Below are positions 5,158 through 12,574 of a stretch of 12,574 nt of DNA, in pieces. Both the position numbers and the translations under genes were made by a program. Every line of letters begins with the position of its first letter. The stretch's first letter is position 1. Under the pieces are notes generated by a model. That model had not been told where the DNA came from. It saw only the letters and a program-made list of their open reading frames with translations, and searched no databases. This DNA comes from Nitrospiraceae bacterium (GTDB taxonomy: Bacteria; Nitrospirota; Thermodesulfovibrionia; UBA6902): positions 17,702 through 30,275 of the forward strand of contig CP070644.1 in assembly GCA_020354155.1 (NCBI GenBank), in the 5' to 3' direction.

Positions 5158-7181
5158 ACAATCTTTCCAAAGACATGAAACAGGAAATCGAGAGGCTTGT
5201 GAGGGATCTGAATTATCATTGTTATCTTTATCATGTCCTGGACGCTCCGGAAATTCAGGATGACGAGTATGATCGTCTGTACAGAAGACTGAAGGGATTG
5301 GAGGAAAGTTCCGGTTATGTGCTTCCTGACTCTCCTACACAGCGTGTTGGTGCTGCTCCTCTTGATAAGTTTGAACGGGTAAAACATACAGAGCCCATGC
5401 TGTCCCTTGGGAATGCCTTTTCTCATGAAGAGGTACGGGAGTTTGAGCAAAGGATCAGGCGATATCTCAAGACCGATAAAGAAATTGAATATACTGTGGA
5501 GCCTAAATACGACGGTATTGCCATCGAACTGTCCTATAAAAAAGGGATATTGCACAAGGCCTCAACCCGGGGCGATGGCAATGCAGGTGAAGACGTTATC
5601 CAGAATATCAGGACAATTATGGCCGTTCCTTTAAGGATTGAAGGGAATGAAGTACCTGATAGTATAGATATCCGGGGCGAAGTATATATGGACACTGGAG
5701 AATTTGAGGCACTGAACAGAATGAGAGAAGAGGCCGGGGAACCGGTCTTTGCAAACCCGAGAAATGCTGCTGCGGGCTCAGTACGGCAACTTGATCCAGC
5801 CATAACTGCAGAAAGAAATCTTCATCTGGCCTGTTATGGCCTCGGAGCTTTCCAGGGAATTGAATTTACAGGTCAGTGGGATTTTATCAAATGGCTTGAG
5901 AAGATGCGCTTTCCGGTGCCCTTCATGCTCAGGAAAGTGAAAGGAATAGAGGCGGTTGTGGATGTTGTCAGGGAGATTGAGGAGAGACGAAATGATTTTA
6001 CCTTTGAGGCAGACGGCTCTGTAATCAAGGTAAATCAATTTAGTCTGCAGCAGGCATTGGGAGTAAAAACACGGGAGCCGAGGTGGGCTATAGCGTATAA
6101 ATTCCCGGCCCACAAGGGAATAACACAAATCCTTGCGATTGAAGCGAGCGTCGGCAGATTAGGGACTGTTACTCCTGTTGCGTCTCTTAAGCCTGTGCAG
6201 ATCGGGGGTGTTACTGTATCCAATTCCACCCTGCATAACTGGGATGAGGTCAAAAGAAAGGACATACGGATCGGCGATACCGTTGAAGTAGAGCGGGCCG
6301 GTGATGTCATCCCTCATGTTATATCTGTTTTTACGGATAAACGTCCTGAGAATGCTGAAATAATAGTTCCACCCTCGGAATGTCCTGTATGCGGGGCGTC
6401 TGTAGAGAAGGAGGAAGGTGGAGTGGCCTACCGATGTATCGGCTTAAATTGCGCGGCCCAGGTGCAGGAACGAATTCAGCATTATGCCTCCCGGGCGGCA
6501 ATGGATATAGAAGGGCTGGGTGAGAAGAATGTTGAGCTGCTCTATTCACGGGGCCTGGTCAGGCACTTTGTCGATATATACCGCCTCACCAGGGAAGACC
6601 TCCTTTCTTTACCACGCTTTGCTGAAAAATCTGCACAAAATCTCATTGACGCAATTGAGAAAAGTAAATCAACAACCCTCGCCCGCTTTCTCTACTCTAT
6701 AGGCATTCTGCATGTCGGTGAATATGGGGCCAAACTCCTTGCCAGACATTTCAATGACATTGATGATCTCTTTCGTGTTCAGGAAGAAAAGATCATATCG
6801 ATCAAACAGATGGGAGACAAGACAGCATATGCAGTTGCACATTTTTTTCAGGACAGCAAAAACATAGAGGTAATAGAGGAAATGAAATCTCTTGGCCTGA
6901 GGATTAAAAACCCTGATTTCAAGGCCGGGACGATGGACAAAGGGCACTTTCAGGGACTGACCTTTGTCATAACCGGCACCATGCCCGTACCCCGCAGGGA
7001 GATAGAAGGAATTATTGAAAAAGAGGGAGGCCGTGCATCGAATACCATCTCAAAAAAAACCGATTATCTTGTTCTGGGCGAATCCCCTGGTTCAAAGCTC
7101 CAAAAAGCTCAGAGTCTTGGCGTTCAAACCATTTCCTATGAAGAGCTGATGCTGATGGTCAAAAAAGGGACCGGGAGGTGA
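5154..7181 (+). CDS. ligA: NAD+-dependent DNA ligase LigA
   Basis: The essential replicative ligase, sealing 3'-OH/5'-phosphate nicks (Okazaki fragments, repair) with NAD+ as adenylate donor and NMN as product. At 675 residues it is full length. Domains in order: domain Ia with the NAD/NMN-binding YHCYLYHVLDAPEIQDDEYD region (21-40); adenylation domain with active-site Lys118 in EPKYDG, TRGDGNAGEDV (138-148) and NPRNAAAGSVRQLD (201-214); OB fold (about 325-400) with RAGDVIP (381-387); four-Cys zinc finger (Cys410, 413, 428, 433); helix-hairpin-helix repeats (about 445-585) including GILHVGEYGAKLLA; and a C-terminal BRCT domain (about 598-672). All key residues are present. The start overlaps pncC by four bases with a weak GAGAG site before it, so it is probably translated by coupling. 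A second in-frame ATG at codon 8 is less likely. The stop TGA directly abuts the next GTG. Confidence 0.98.
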   Translation: MNNLSKDMKQEIERLVRDLNYHCYLYHVLDAPEIQDDEYDRLYRRLKGLEESSGYVLPDSPTQRVGAAPLDKFERVKHTEPMLSLGNAFSHEEVREFEQRIRRYLKTDKEIEYTVEPKYDGIAIELSYKKGILHKASTRGDGNAGEDVIQNIRTIMAVPLRIEGNEVPDSIDIRGEVYMDTGEFEALNRMREEAGEPVFANPRNAAAGSVRQLDPAITAERNLHLACYGLGAFQGIEFTGQWDFIKWLEKMRFPVPFMLRKVKGIEAVVDVVREIEERRNDFTFEADGSVIKVNQFSLQQALGVKTREPRWAIAYKFPAHKGITQILAIEASVGRLGTVTPVASLKPVQIGGVTVSNSTLHNWDEVKRKDIRIGDTVEVERAGDVIPHVISVFTDKRPENAEIIVPPSECPVCGASVEKEEGGVAYRCIGLNCAAQVQERIQHYASRAAMDIEGLGEKNVELLYSRGLVRHFVDIYRLTREDLLSLPRFAEKSAQNLIDAIEKSKSTTLARFLYSIGILHVGEYGAKLLARHFNDIDDLFRVQEEKIISIKQMGDKTAYAVAHFFQDSKNIEVIEEMKSLGLRIKNPDFKAGTMDKGHFQGLTFVITGTMPVPRREIEGIIEKEGGRASNTISKKTDYLVLGESPGSKLQKAQSLGVQTISYEELMLMVKKGTGR

Positions 7182-7997
7182 GTGCTGAAGAAATATGTAC
7201 TGATCTTTTTATTGTTCGCCCTCTCCTCATGCGCAACGCTTCCTGACCGATATCTTGACCTCACCTTCAGGGAAACCCTGACCTTCGAAAAATTATTAAA
7301 GCAGATTGAATATCAGGATGTCATATTCGTTGGCGAGTTTCATGACGATACCGTGAGCCACAAAGTACAGCTTGAAGTCATCAGGCATCTTCACAGGAAA
7401 GGACATAGCGTTGCCATTGCCTACGAGATGTTTCCGGCATCGAATCAGGATCTCCTTGATCAGTGGGTGGAAGGAACCATTTCTCCGCAACTTTTTGTAA
7501 AGCAATATCAAAGTATAGTCCATATGCACTTTCGTCATTACCGTGATATTTTCACCTATGCAAGGGAATCTGGTATACGGATCTATGGTATTAATGCTGA
7601 ACGGTCTATCATTGGAAATGCGGCCAGGAATGGGATCGGGTCTGTGCCTGAGGAGTATCGTGATCGGGTAAAATTTACGGGATGTCATGAAGATACAGAG
7701 TATGCCGATTTGTTCGGATTTTCAGAAGGGAAGAAGTTCCATGCTGCGAGCCTGCCCTACCTCTGTGATGCCCAGCGCCTCAGGGACGCCATAATGGCCT
7801 ATAACATAGCTGAGCTGACGAAGAACAACAGGAAAATTGTAGTGATTACCGGTGTAGCCCATGCATTGAAGGCGGCAGTTCCGGCCTTTCTGGCGAAACA
7901 CACCAGGGCCTCAATCAAGGTGATTGTTCCTGAGAAGATCAGGTACGTTATTGATAAACAGGCTGATCATAATGTTACGGATTATATATGGTACTGA
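7182..7997 (+). CDS. ChaN-like (DUF399) putative heme-binding lipoprotein
   Basis: A 271-residue protein. It starts with GTG immediately after the ligA stop, with GGGAGG as ribosome binding site inside the end of ligA. The first 17 residues form a lipoprotein signal (KK, hydrophobic core, LSSC with Cys17 as lipidation site), so the mature protein is membrane-anchored outside the cytoplasm. The body matches the ChaN/heme-binding uptake Haem_bdp fold: GEFHDD (51-56), AYEMF (80-84), a Q-x-x-L-D-x-W element (89-95), YGINAE (135-140), the helix AQRLRDAIMAYNI (197-209) and TGVAHALK (223-230). Campylobacter ChaN binds heme as a dimer, which suggests iron or heme acquisition, but most homologues are untested. 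Residues 113-120 are rich in His/Met/Phe. No TonB receptor or heme transporter is close by. Placement after ligA with no gap suggests co-transcription, not a shared pathway. Confidence 0.85.
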   Translation: MLKKYVLIFLLFALSSCATLPDRYLDLTFRETLTFEKLLKQIEYQDVIFVGEFHDDTVSHKVQLEVIRHLHRKGHSVAIAYEMFPASNQDLLDQWVEGTISPQLFVKQYQSIVHMHFRHYRDIFTYARESGIRIYGINAERSIIGNAARNGIGSVPEEYRDRVKFTGCHEDTEYADLFGFSEGKKFHAASLPYLCDAQRLRDAIMAYNIAELTKNNRKIVVITGVAHALKAAVPAFLAKHTRASIKVIVPEKIRYVIDKQADHNVTDYIWY

Positions 7998-8053
7998 ATG
8001 CAGGTTGCCTCTTTGACTTTTGACATTCGCAATTGAAAAAGGTATTTTTAAAT

Positions 8054-8602
8054 ATGAGTTCTATAAGGGACAGAAAAAGGATATATGCCATTGCGGCATC
8101 TATAGTTGTACTGATGGCTTCGTTTGTATTTATATCCTGCAGCAAGTCGGAGGACGGATCAGTCTCCCGTCAGTCAACAAGGCAGTCAGGTCCCATCGTC
8201 GATCCCATTATAAGAGACACTGTAAGCCAGGTCGGTAAACTTCCTGATGATCCTGTGGCACTTGCCCATCTCGGCGATGAGTATTTTGAAAGGCAGCAGT
8301 TTGAACTTGCTATAGAGGTCTATCAGAAAGCCATTGAACTCGCACCGGATGATGTGGATACATTAAATGATCTGGGCCTGGCGCTCTACTACAGGGGGCG
8401 TTCTGCTGAAGCAACGGATATACTCAGGAAGGGGACGGAGGTTGACCCATCTTTCCAGAGGGTGTGGTTGAGCCTTGGCTTTGTCCTAACCGCCATGGGC
8501 AGAAATGATGAGGCACGACCCATTCTTGAAAAGGCAGCAGCATTAGATCCTGCATCTCCGGTCGGCCAGGAGGCAAAGAGGATGGCAGATCAGCTCAAGT
8601 AA
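8054..8602 (+). CDS. TPR-repeat lipoprotein, 182 aa
   Basis: From the ATG at 8054 the protein has a basic start (RDRKR), a hydrophobic stretch (about 11-28) and a probable lipobox ending at Cys29 (FISC; Phe at -3 is less usual than Leu, so a plain membrane anchor is possible). A low-complexity Ser/Arg/Gln linker (about 30-60) leads to three tetratricopeptide repeats (about 68-101, 102-135, 136-169), each with the G/A-Y/L...A...P pattern (for example AIEVYQKAIELAPDD). TPRs are protein-binding scaffolds; the partner is unknown. The frame also has a TTG at 8033, but nothing resembling a ribosome binding site precedes it, while AAAAAGG (8036-8042) fits the ATG at 8054. It lies 56 bases after the ChaN-like gene on the same strand with no terminator between, so it is probably the last gene of that operon. 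Confidence 0.85.
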   Translation: MSSIRDRKRIYAIAASIVVLMASFVFISCSKSEDGSVSRQSTRQSGPIVDPIIRDTVSQVGKLPDDPVALAHLGDEYFERQQFELAIEVYQKAIELAPDDVDTLNDLGLALYYRGRSAEATDILRKGTEVDPSFQRVWLSLGFVLTAMGRNDEARPILEKAAALDPASPVGQEAKRMADQLK

Positions 8603-8633
8603 GTCTGGTTAACTCTTTCCGGTAAGCTGACCC

Positions 8634-8780
8634 TTATTCTTTACGAAACCGATTATTGTTGTCCGAGTAATCGGAATAATCCTTAAAATATTCGAGCCAT
8701 TCTGAAGGAGAATCAACGCCCAGCTTTTGAAGCTCATCCAGAATCTCACAGCTTCGCAGGTTTTCCATTTCTTTCTCCAT
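8634..8780 (-). CDS. Possible small acidic protein, 44-48 aa
   Basis: A minus-strand frame convergent with the TPR gene and too short for usual ORF thresholds. From the ATG at 8780 it gives 48 residues. An in-frame ATG at 8768 (44 residues) has a well-placed GGAG six bases before it and is the better start. The composition is protein-like: an amphipathic helix (LRSCEILDELQKLGVDSPSE) followed by WLEYFKDYSDYSDNN and a basic RFRKE end. It is acidic and rich in aromatic residues in the second half, with one Cys. I recognise no family. No clear promoter or terminator was found. It could be a real small protein, or a remnant within the 564-base gap before htpG. A longer overlapping frame on the same strand (8609-8803) has poor protein character. 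Confidence 0.4.
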   Translation of the reverse strand: MEKEMENLRSCEILDELQKLGVDSPSEWLEYFKDYSDYSDNNNRFRKE

Positions 8781-9078
8781 AGTACATAACAAGCATATTT
8801 CATGCCAAAATTCTGTTGTTATGCCTACTTTGACAATACTTTCTCATAGTGATTTGAAAACAATAAATATTTTGTATTTTGCCCTGGAATAATTAATATG
8901 ATACGGAAAAATGAAGATGTAACTATTAGTAATAAAGTGTAATTATGAAACACCACTGTTTGCATAACACCACACTTCGCTTCTCAGCACATCAGGACAT
9001 ACCTTTGGCTTATGCTCAGGCAAGTTGTTTATTGTACAGGTAATTACTGAGTGAGGTGATGGAAAAGTCTGCGGGAAA
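8781..9078. other. AT-rich intergenic region, nothing recognised
   Basis: About 300 bases between the small minus-strand ORF and the htpG promoter. I found no ORF over 15 codons with a ribosome binding site, no tRNA-like structure and no CIRCE element (TTAGCACTC/GAGTGCTAA) such as HrcA-controlled chaperone genes carry. Confidence 0.4.
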
Positions 9079-9108
9079 TTGACAATTGTGTCCAAATTTT
9101 ATTATATA
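9079..9108 (+). promoter_or_regulatory. Candidate housekeeping promoter of htpG
   Basis: A perfect -35 (TTGACA, 9079-9084) with an 18-base spacer and TATATA (9103-9108) as a weaker -10, within a TATATAAA run. The leader would be about 50 bases. No sigma-32-like CCCCAT box is visible. Confidence 0.5.
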
Positions 9109-9166
9109 AAGAGTTCTACAGTTTATCGCTGATAATATTCATGTATAACTGAAAGGTAATGTAAAT

Positions 9167-11080
9167 ATGACCAGGACGAATTTGGAATTTAAAACAGAAG
9201 TAAAACAGCTCCTTGATTTAATGATCCATTCTCTTTACTCCCATACAGAGATATTTCTCCGGGAGCTGATATCGAATGCGTCGGATGCCATTGACCGCGC
9301 CAAATACGAATCTCTTACCAACAGCAGTCTTATGGAAAATGACAAAGAATGGAAGATACGGATCACTTCGGACAAAGATGCCGGGACGCTTACTGTCAGC
9401 GACAATGGACTTGGGATGACAAAAGATGAAATCATTGAGGCACTGGGAACCATTGCCCGATCAGGCACAAAGGAATTTATGGCTGCTTTGCAGAATAAGG
9501 ACGTGAAGGATAACCCGGAATTGATCGGGCAGTTCGGCGTTGGCTTCTACTCGTCCTTTATGGTTGCTGACAGGGTTGCGGTAATCTCGAGAAAGGCGGG
9601 CCTGGACAGGTCATCAGGTGTTCGATGGGAATCTGCCGCCGACGGTCATTACACAGTTGAAGATATTGAAAAAGAAAAGAAAGGCACTGATGTGATACTG
9701 CACCTCAAAGAAGATGAGAAAAAATATCTTGAGGAATGGGAGATCAGCAGTGTTGTGCGCAGGTATTCCGATTACATTGAGCATCCTGTGGTCATGGAAG
9801 TGGAACGTGAAAAAGAAAGTGAACTGAAGAAAGGGGAAAAGGTAAAGATACGGGAAGACGAAACACTGAATTCCATGAAGGCGATCTGGTTAAAAGATAA
9901 ATCGGATATTACTGAAGAGGAATATAATCAGTTTTACAAACATGTATCGCATGACTTCTCCGATCCTGCAAAGGTCATCCACTACAGAGCAGAAGGCACA
10001 TCAGAGTTTTCAGCCCTTCTTTACCTGCCATCTCACGCTCCGATGGACCTTTTTTACAAGGATTACAAAATTGGTCCCACGCTCTACGTCAAGAGGGTTC
10101 AAATCATGGACCACTGTGAACAGCTCCTGCCATTGTACCTCAGATTTGTCAAGGGAGTTGTTGACTCAGCTGATCTGCCCTTGAATGTATCCCGGGAAAT
10201 CCTCCAGTCAAACCGGCTGGTTGAGGTCATGAACAAGAGTATTACAAAGAAAATCCTTGATACCCTTACTGAAATGAAGGAAAAGGAGTTTGACACCTAT
10301 CTGAAATTTTACAAGGAATTCGGCAGGGTGCTGAAAGAGGGTATCCATTATGATTTTTCGAGAAAAGAAAAGATTGCAGACCTTTTGATTTATGAGTCTA
10401 CAAAAAAAGGAGCCGACACGTACACGACACTTCAGGAATATGTAGACACTATGCCCAAGGAGCAGGAGGAGATCTATTACATCCTCGGCTCATCACGTAC
10501 AGAGGCACTCAGTTCTCCCTATCTTGAGGCCTTCAAGGCCAAGGGGTATGAAGTCCTTGTTATGCTTGATGAGGTAGATGATTTCATAATGAACAGTCTC
10601 CATGAATACAAGGGCAAGAAGGTTAAATCAGTTGTGAAAGGCGAGATTGAGCTTGATAAGAAGGAAGAGAAGGAGAAGAAAGAAACAGAAAAGAAATTTA
10701 AGGAGATGATCGAACTGATAAAACATCAGCTCACGGATGACATCAAGGATGTAAGACTCTCGGGTAGACTGAAAGAGACTGCCTGCTGTCTTGTTGCTGA
10801 AGAAGGCGGCATGGACCCTCAAATGGAGAAACTCCTTAAATCCATGGGACAGGACGTACCTGAGAACAAAAGAATCCTTGAGATTAATCCGGAGCATGCA
10901 TTATTTGCAGCGATGAAAGAGGTCTTTGATAAAGATCCGAAGAGTCTGGTACTTGAAGAATATATAAATCTTCTCTATGATCAGGCCCTGCTCCTGGAAG
11001 GATCAAAGCCGAAAGACCCGGGTGCCTTTGCTGCGGCAGTGACCAAATTGATGATAAAGAATGCGGAAAAGTCAGCGTAA
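9167..11080 (+). CDS. htpG: Molecular chaperone HtpG (bacterial Hsp90)
   Basis: A 637-residue Hsp90-family ATP-dependent chaperone of the cytoplasm, assisting folding and remodelling of client proteins as a homodimer. The N-terminal GHKL ATPase domain (about 1-215) shows Glu33 and Asn37 in LRELISNASDA, DNGLGM (79-84), IARSGTKEF (96-104) and GQFGVGFYS (121-129). The middle domain (about 230-490) carries the catalytic Arg343 in LPLNVSREILQSN. A Lys/Glu-rich charged segment (about 505-525) and the C-terminal dimerisation domain (to about 630) follow. There is no eukaryotic MEEVD tail, as expected for bacteria. Length and motifs are complete. The ribosome binding site is GAAAGG (9151-9156), ten bases before the ATG. 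It is transcribed alone from its own promoter and converges with the antiporter gene. Confidence 0.97.
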   Translation: MTRTNLEFKTEVKQLLDLMIHSLYSHTEIFLRELISNASDAIDRAKYESLTNSSLMENDKEWKIRITSDKDAGTLTVSDNGLGMTKDEIIEALGTIARSGTKEFMAALQNKDVKDNPELIGQFGVGFYSSFMVADRVAVISRKAGLDRSSGVRWESAADGHYTVEDIEKEKKGTDVILHLKEDEKKYLEEWEISSVVRRYSDYIEHPVVMEVEREKESELKKGEKVKIREDETLNSMKAIWLKDKSDITEEEYNQFYKHVSHDFSDPAKVIHYRAEGTSEFSALLYLPSHAPMDLFYKDYKIGPTLYVKRVQIMDHCEQLLPLYLRFVKGVVDSADLPLNVSREILQSNRLVEVMNKSITKKILDTLTEMKEKEFDTYLKFYKEFGRVLKEGIHYDFSRKEKIADLLIYESTKKGADTYTTLQEYVDTMPKEQEEIYYILGSSRTEALSSPYLEAFKAKGYEVLVMLDEVDDFIMNSLHEYKGKKVKSVVKGEIELDKKEEKEKKETEKKFKEMIELIKHQLTDDIKDVRLSGRLKETACCLVAEEGGMDPQMEKLLKSMGQDVPENKRILEINPEHALFAAMKEVFDKDPKSLVLEEYINLLYDQALLLEGSKPKDPGAFAAAVTKLMIKNAEKSA

Positions 11081-11115
11081 CAGTTATGACTATAATGCAT
11101 TAAGAAATATGATCT

Positions 11116-11136
11116 TCCCCCTTTGAAAAAGGGGGA
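11116..11136. repeat. C5/G5 hairpin downstream of htpG
   Basis: TCCCCCTTT (11116-11124) pairs perfectly with AAAGGGGGA (11128-11136) around a GAA loop. No U tract follows, but it lies 35 bases after the htpG stop and may stabilise or end the transcript. The block of C's, A's and G's is typical of dispersed intergenic repeats. Confidence 0.55.
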
Positions 11137-11212
11137 TTGTCCGCCCCGGAGGATTCGCAGAGGCGAAAGGGTGATTTTTTAAGGAAAAGTATTTATTAAA
11201 CAATCTCCCCTT
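11129..11212. repeat. Imperfect inverted repeat enclosing 59 bases
   Basis: AAGGGGGATTGT (11129-11140) is the reverse complement of 11200-11212 except for one extra base. The enclosed segment has no ORF. Together with the flanking hairpins this looks like a small non-autonomous or REP-like element between the convergent htpG and antiporter genes. Confidence 0.4.
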
Positions 11213-11216
11213 ACCC

Positions 11217-11236
11217 CCTGCCTACCGGCAGGCAGG
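11217..11236. repeat. CCTGCCT/AGGCAGG palindromic repeat
   Basis: A 7-bp perfect stem (11217-11223 with 11230-11236) has a 6-base loop. It overlaps a competing stem (CCGGCA 11226-11231 with TGCCGG). It lies about 60 bases past the antiporter stop codon on the minus strand. It may act as a transcript end for both convergent genes, though no U tract is adjacent. Confidence 0.5.
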
Positions 11237-11296
11237 TTGCCGGAATGACAGATGAAGGATGAGAATTTACAGACCAAGACTAATTATTAATCAGGC

Positions 11297-12574
11297 TTAC
11301 CTGCCTTTAAAAAAAAGAGTATCCGTCTCTTCCAGTGATGTCTTGTCTCCTATTAGGAAAATGATGTCACCTTCATGGAGCCTGAAATCAGCACGTACTC
11401 CGTGAATTGTTTTGTTTCCCCGTTTCACAGCAACAGCAAGGGCCCCTGTTTTTTCATGCATTGCGATTTCACGCAATGTTTTGCCTGCGATCGGTGAATC
11501 CTTTTCAATGACATAGCTCATGTAATCAATGTGAGGCATGAGAGCAATGGTGTTTTGGAACAGTCTTTTCGGGGTTTCTCCGCGGATAAACATCTGATAG
11601 TGGTCCTTCCTGAACCGCTCGGCATACTGGCCGATCATTGAGATGGGCATGTGATAAAATTTTAATACCCTTGAGAACAGTTCTATTGAGGTCTCAAATT
11701 CCTCAGGGATCACCTCATCTGCACCGATTGCCAGAAGGTCTTCGACTTCAGAAAGGAATCTCGTTCTGACCAGAATGTACAGGTCAGGGTTCATTTTGCG
11801 CGCCGTGAGGACGATTTTTCTTGTGGCCGATGGATCGGAGATGCAGATGACAATTACCCGTGCCCGGGCAATATTCAGTTTATGCAGGATTTCCTGACTC
11901 GTCCCGTCTCCATAATAAATAGGTTCGCCCTCTTTGCGGTACTTGATCATTGTCTGGCTGTTCATTTCAAGAATCACATATTGCACCTCAAGCTCCTTCA
12001 ATACAAGGGCGAGGTTTTTGCCGTTTATTCCAAAACCTACTATGATGACATGGTCTGTCCTGACTTCCCGGGCGCTTCCCAATGTGCCGTGGGTATGCAG
12101 GGAACCGCGTCTGGCAATAAATTTTCTTGATGTCACCCATGACGAAAGGGCAGGGGCATAAACAACCAGGAGAGGCGTCAGGAGCATGGTGATGATAGCA
12201 GATGAAAGGAAATACTGATATGCCTCAGAGGAAATTAGCTTAAGCGTAAGAGCAGACACAGCAAGAACAAAGGAAAACTCTCCGATCTGCGAAAGAATCA
12301 GGGCACTGTGCAGAGAAATCCTCAGGTTATTGCCGGTAATAAGGGCGGCCACCGATGTTGCCGCAGTTTTCAGAATAATGACCAGCAAAACGATACACAA
12401 AACATACCCAGCGTGAGATAAAAAGAAATTCACGTCCATAAGCATTCCAACAGAGATAAAGAAGAGGCCGTTAAAGCTGTCCTTGAAGGGGAGGATATCA
12501 GAAATGGCCTGGTAGGAATATTCTGATTCAGAGACGACAAGACCGGCAATGAAAGCACCCAGGGCAAGTGAAAA
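11297..12574 (-). CDS. Kef-type cation/proton antiporter with TrkA-N and TrkA-C domains, N-terminus beyond the window
   Basis: The frame stays open to the right edge, so the ATG at 12445 is internal and not the start. The visible 425 residues begin inside the CPA2 Na+/H+ exchanger domain with LALGAFIAGLVVSESEYSYQ, a typical Kef signature, and continue through hydrophobic helices to about residue 147. A TrkA-N (RCK) domain follows, with the Rossmann motif HVIIVGFGINGKN (about 175-187) and an acidic residue ending the second strand (VILE), which binds NAD(H) or nucleotide. A TrkA-C domain (about 345-425, with DSPIAGKTLREI and LHEGDIIFLIGD) ends the protein. Such proteins move K+ or Na+ against H+ across the inner membrane, gated by ligands at the RCK domains. 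Ion specificity cannot be told. No KefF/KefG partner gene is visible. The stop lies about 215 bases from htpG, in convergent orientation. Confidence 0.93.
   Translation of the reverse strand, partial: FSLALGAFIAGLVVSESEYSYQAISDILPFKDSFNGLFFISVGMLMDVNFFLSHAGYVLCIVLLVIILKTAATSVAALITGNNLRISLHSALILSQIGEFSFVLAVSALTLKLISSEAYQYFLSSAIITMLLTPLLVVYAPALSSWVTSRKFIARRGSLHTHGTLGSAREVRTDHVIIVGFGINGKNLALVLKELEVQYVILEMNSQTMIKYRKEGEPIYYGDGTSQEILHKLNIARARVIVICISDPSATRKIVLTARKMNPDLYILVRTRFLSEVEDLLAIGADEVIPEEFETSIELFSRVLKFYHMPISMIGQYAERFRKDHYQMFIRGETPKRLFQNTIALMPHIDYMSYVIEKDSPIAGKTLREIAMHEKTGALAVAVKRGNKTIHGVRADFRLHEGDIIFLIGDKTSLEETDTLFFKGR

Noticed and set aside
5022..5555. 177-codon minus-strand ORF across pncC/ligA
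   Set aside because: It lies entirely opposite conserved coding sequence of two recognisable enzymes; a shadow frame.
8649..8674. Hairpin CCGATTA/TAATCGG after the TPR gene as terminator
   Set aside because: No U tract, a 12-base loop, and it falls inside the candidate small ORF.
8609..8803. 64-codon minus-strand ORF after the TPR gene
   Set aside because: Poor protein character; it overlaps in another frame the better small ORF at 8634-8780, which has a ribosome binding site.
9040..9166. Heat-shock control (CIRCE or sigma-32 promoter) upstream of htpG
   Set aside because: Neither the CIRCE inverted repeat nor a CCCCAT-type -10 could be found; only a housekeeping-like TTGACA box is present.
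12445..12445. ATG at 12445 as the antiporter start
   Set aside because: The same frame continues to the window edge with typical Kef transmembrane sequence, so this Met is internal.

Overview
The window looks like an ordinary chromosomal stretch of a Gram-negative, moderate-GC bacterium. I saw no phage genes, transposase, CRISPR array, rRNA or tRNA. Lipoprotein genes (a ChaN-like protein and a TPR protein), an FmdB-type zinc ribbon, a Cys-rich HesB/IscA-like protein and dispersed C/G-rich intergenic hairpins fit an uncultured Nitrospirota- or Desulfobacterota-like lineage. That placement is inference from gene content and style; no phylogenetic marker was compared.

Layout. 1-341 holds a 21-codon ORF with a very strong ribosome binding site and the decayed or start-less 5' end of an orphan PAS histidine kinase (to 1364). 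After a 350-base gap comes an AI-2E family membrane protein (1713-2816), then an unrecognised 64-aa protein (2987-3181) with its own terminator. An FmdB-like zinc-ribbon protein (3323-3814) follows. It converges on a 45-codon Cys/Lys-rich ORF on the minus strand (3868-4005), and the two share a 20-bp perfect palindrome that can terminate both. Next on the minus strand is a HesB/IscA-like Fe-S protein (4173-4493) with its own promoter and terminator.

Divergent from it runs a compact plus-strand cluster: pncC/cinA-C, ligA, a ChaN-like lipoprotein and a TPR lipoprotein (4651-8602). The first two overlap by four bases and the third starts on the base after the ligA stop. The pairing makes biochemical sense: LigA consumes NAD+ and releases NMN, and PncC-type enzymes deamidate NMN for NAD resynthesis. 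Beyond the cluster is a 564-base gap with a second unlisted small ORF on the minus strand (8634-8780) and a candidate htpG promoter. htpG (9167-11080) follows, then a repeat-like intergenic segment with several hairpins. The window ends in a Kef-type cation/proton antiporter on the minus strand whose N-terminus lies beyond the right edge.

No clearly new multi-gene system is present. The items most worth a second look are the two overlooked small ORFs, the NMN-recycling/ligase coupling, the Cys-Cys-Gly-Pro variant of the HesB-like protein, the kinase with no usable start codon, and the inverted-repeat element between htpG and the antiporter.
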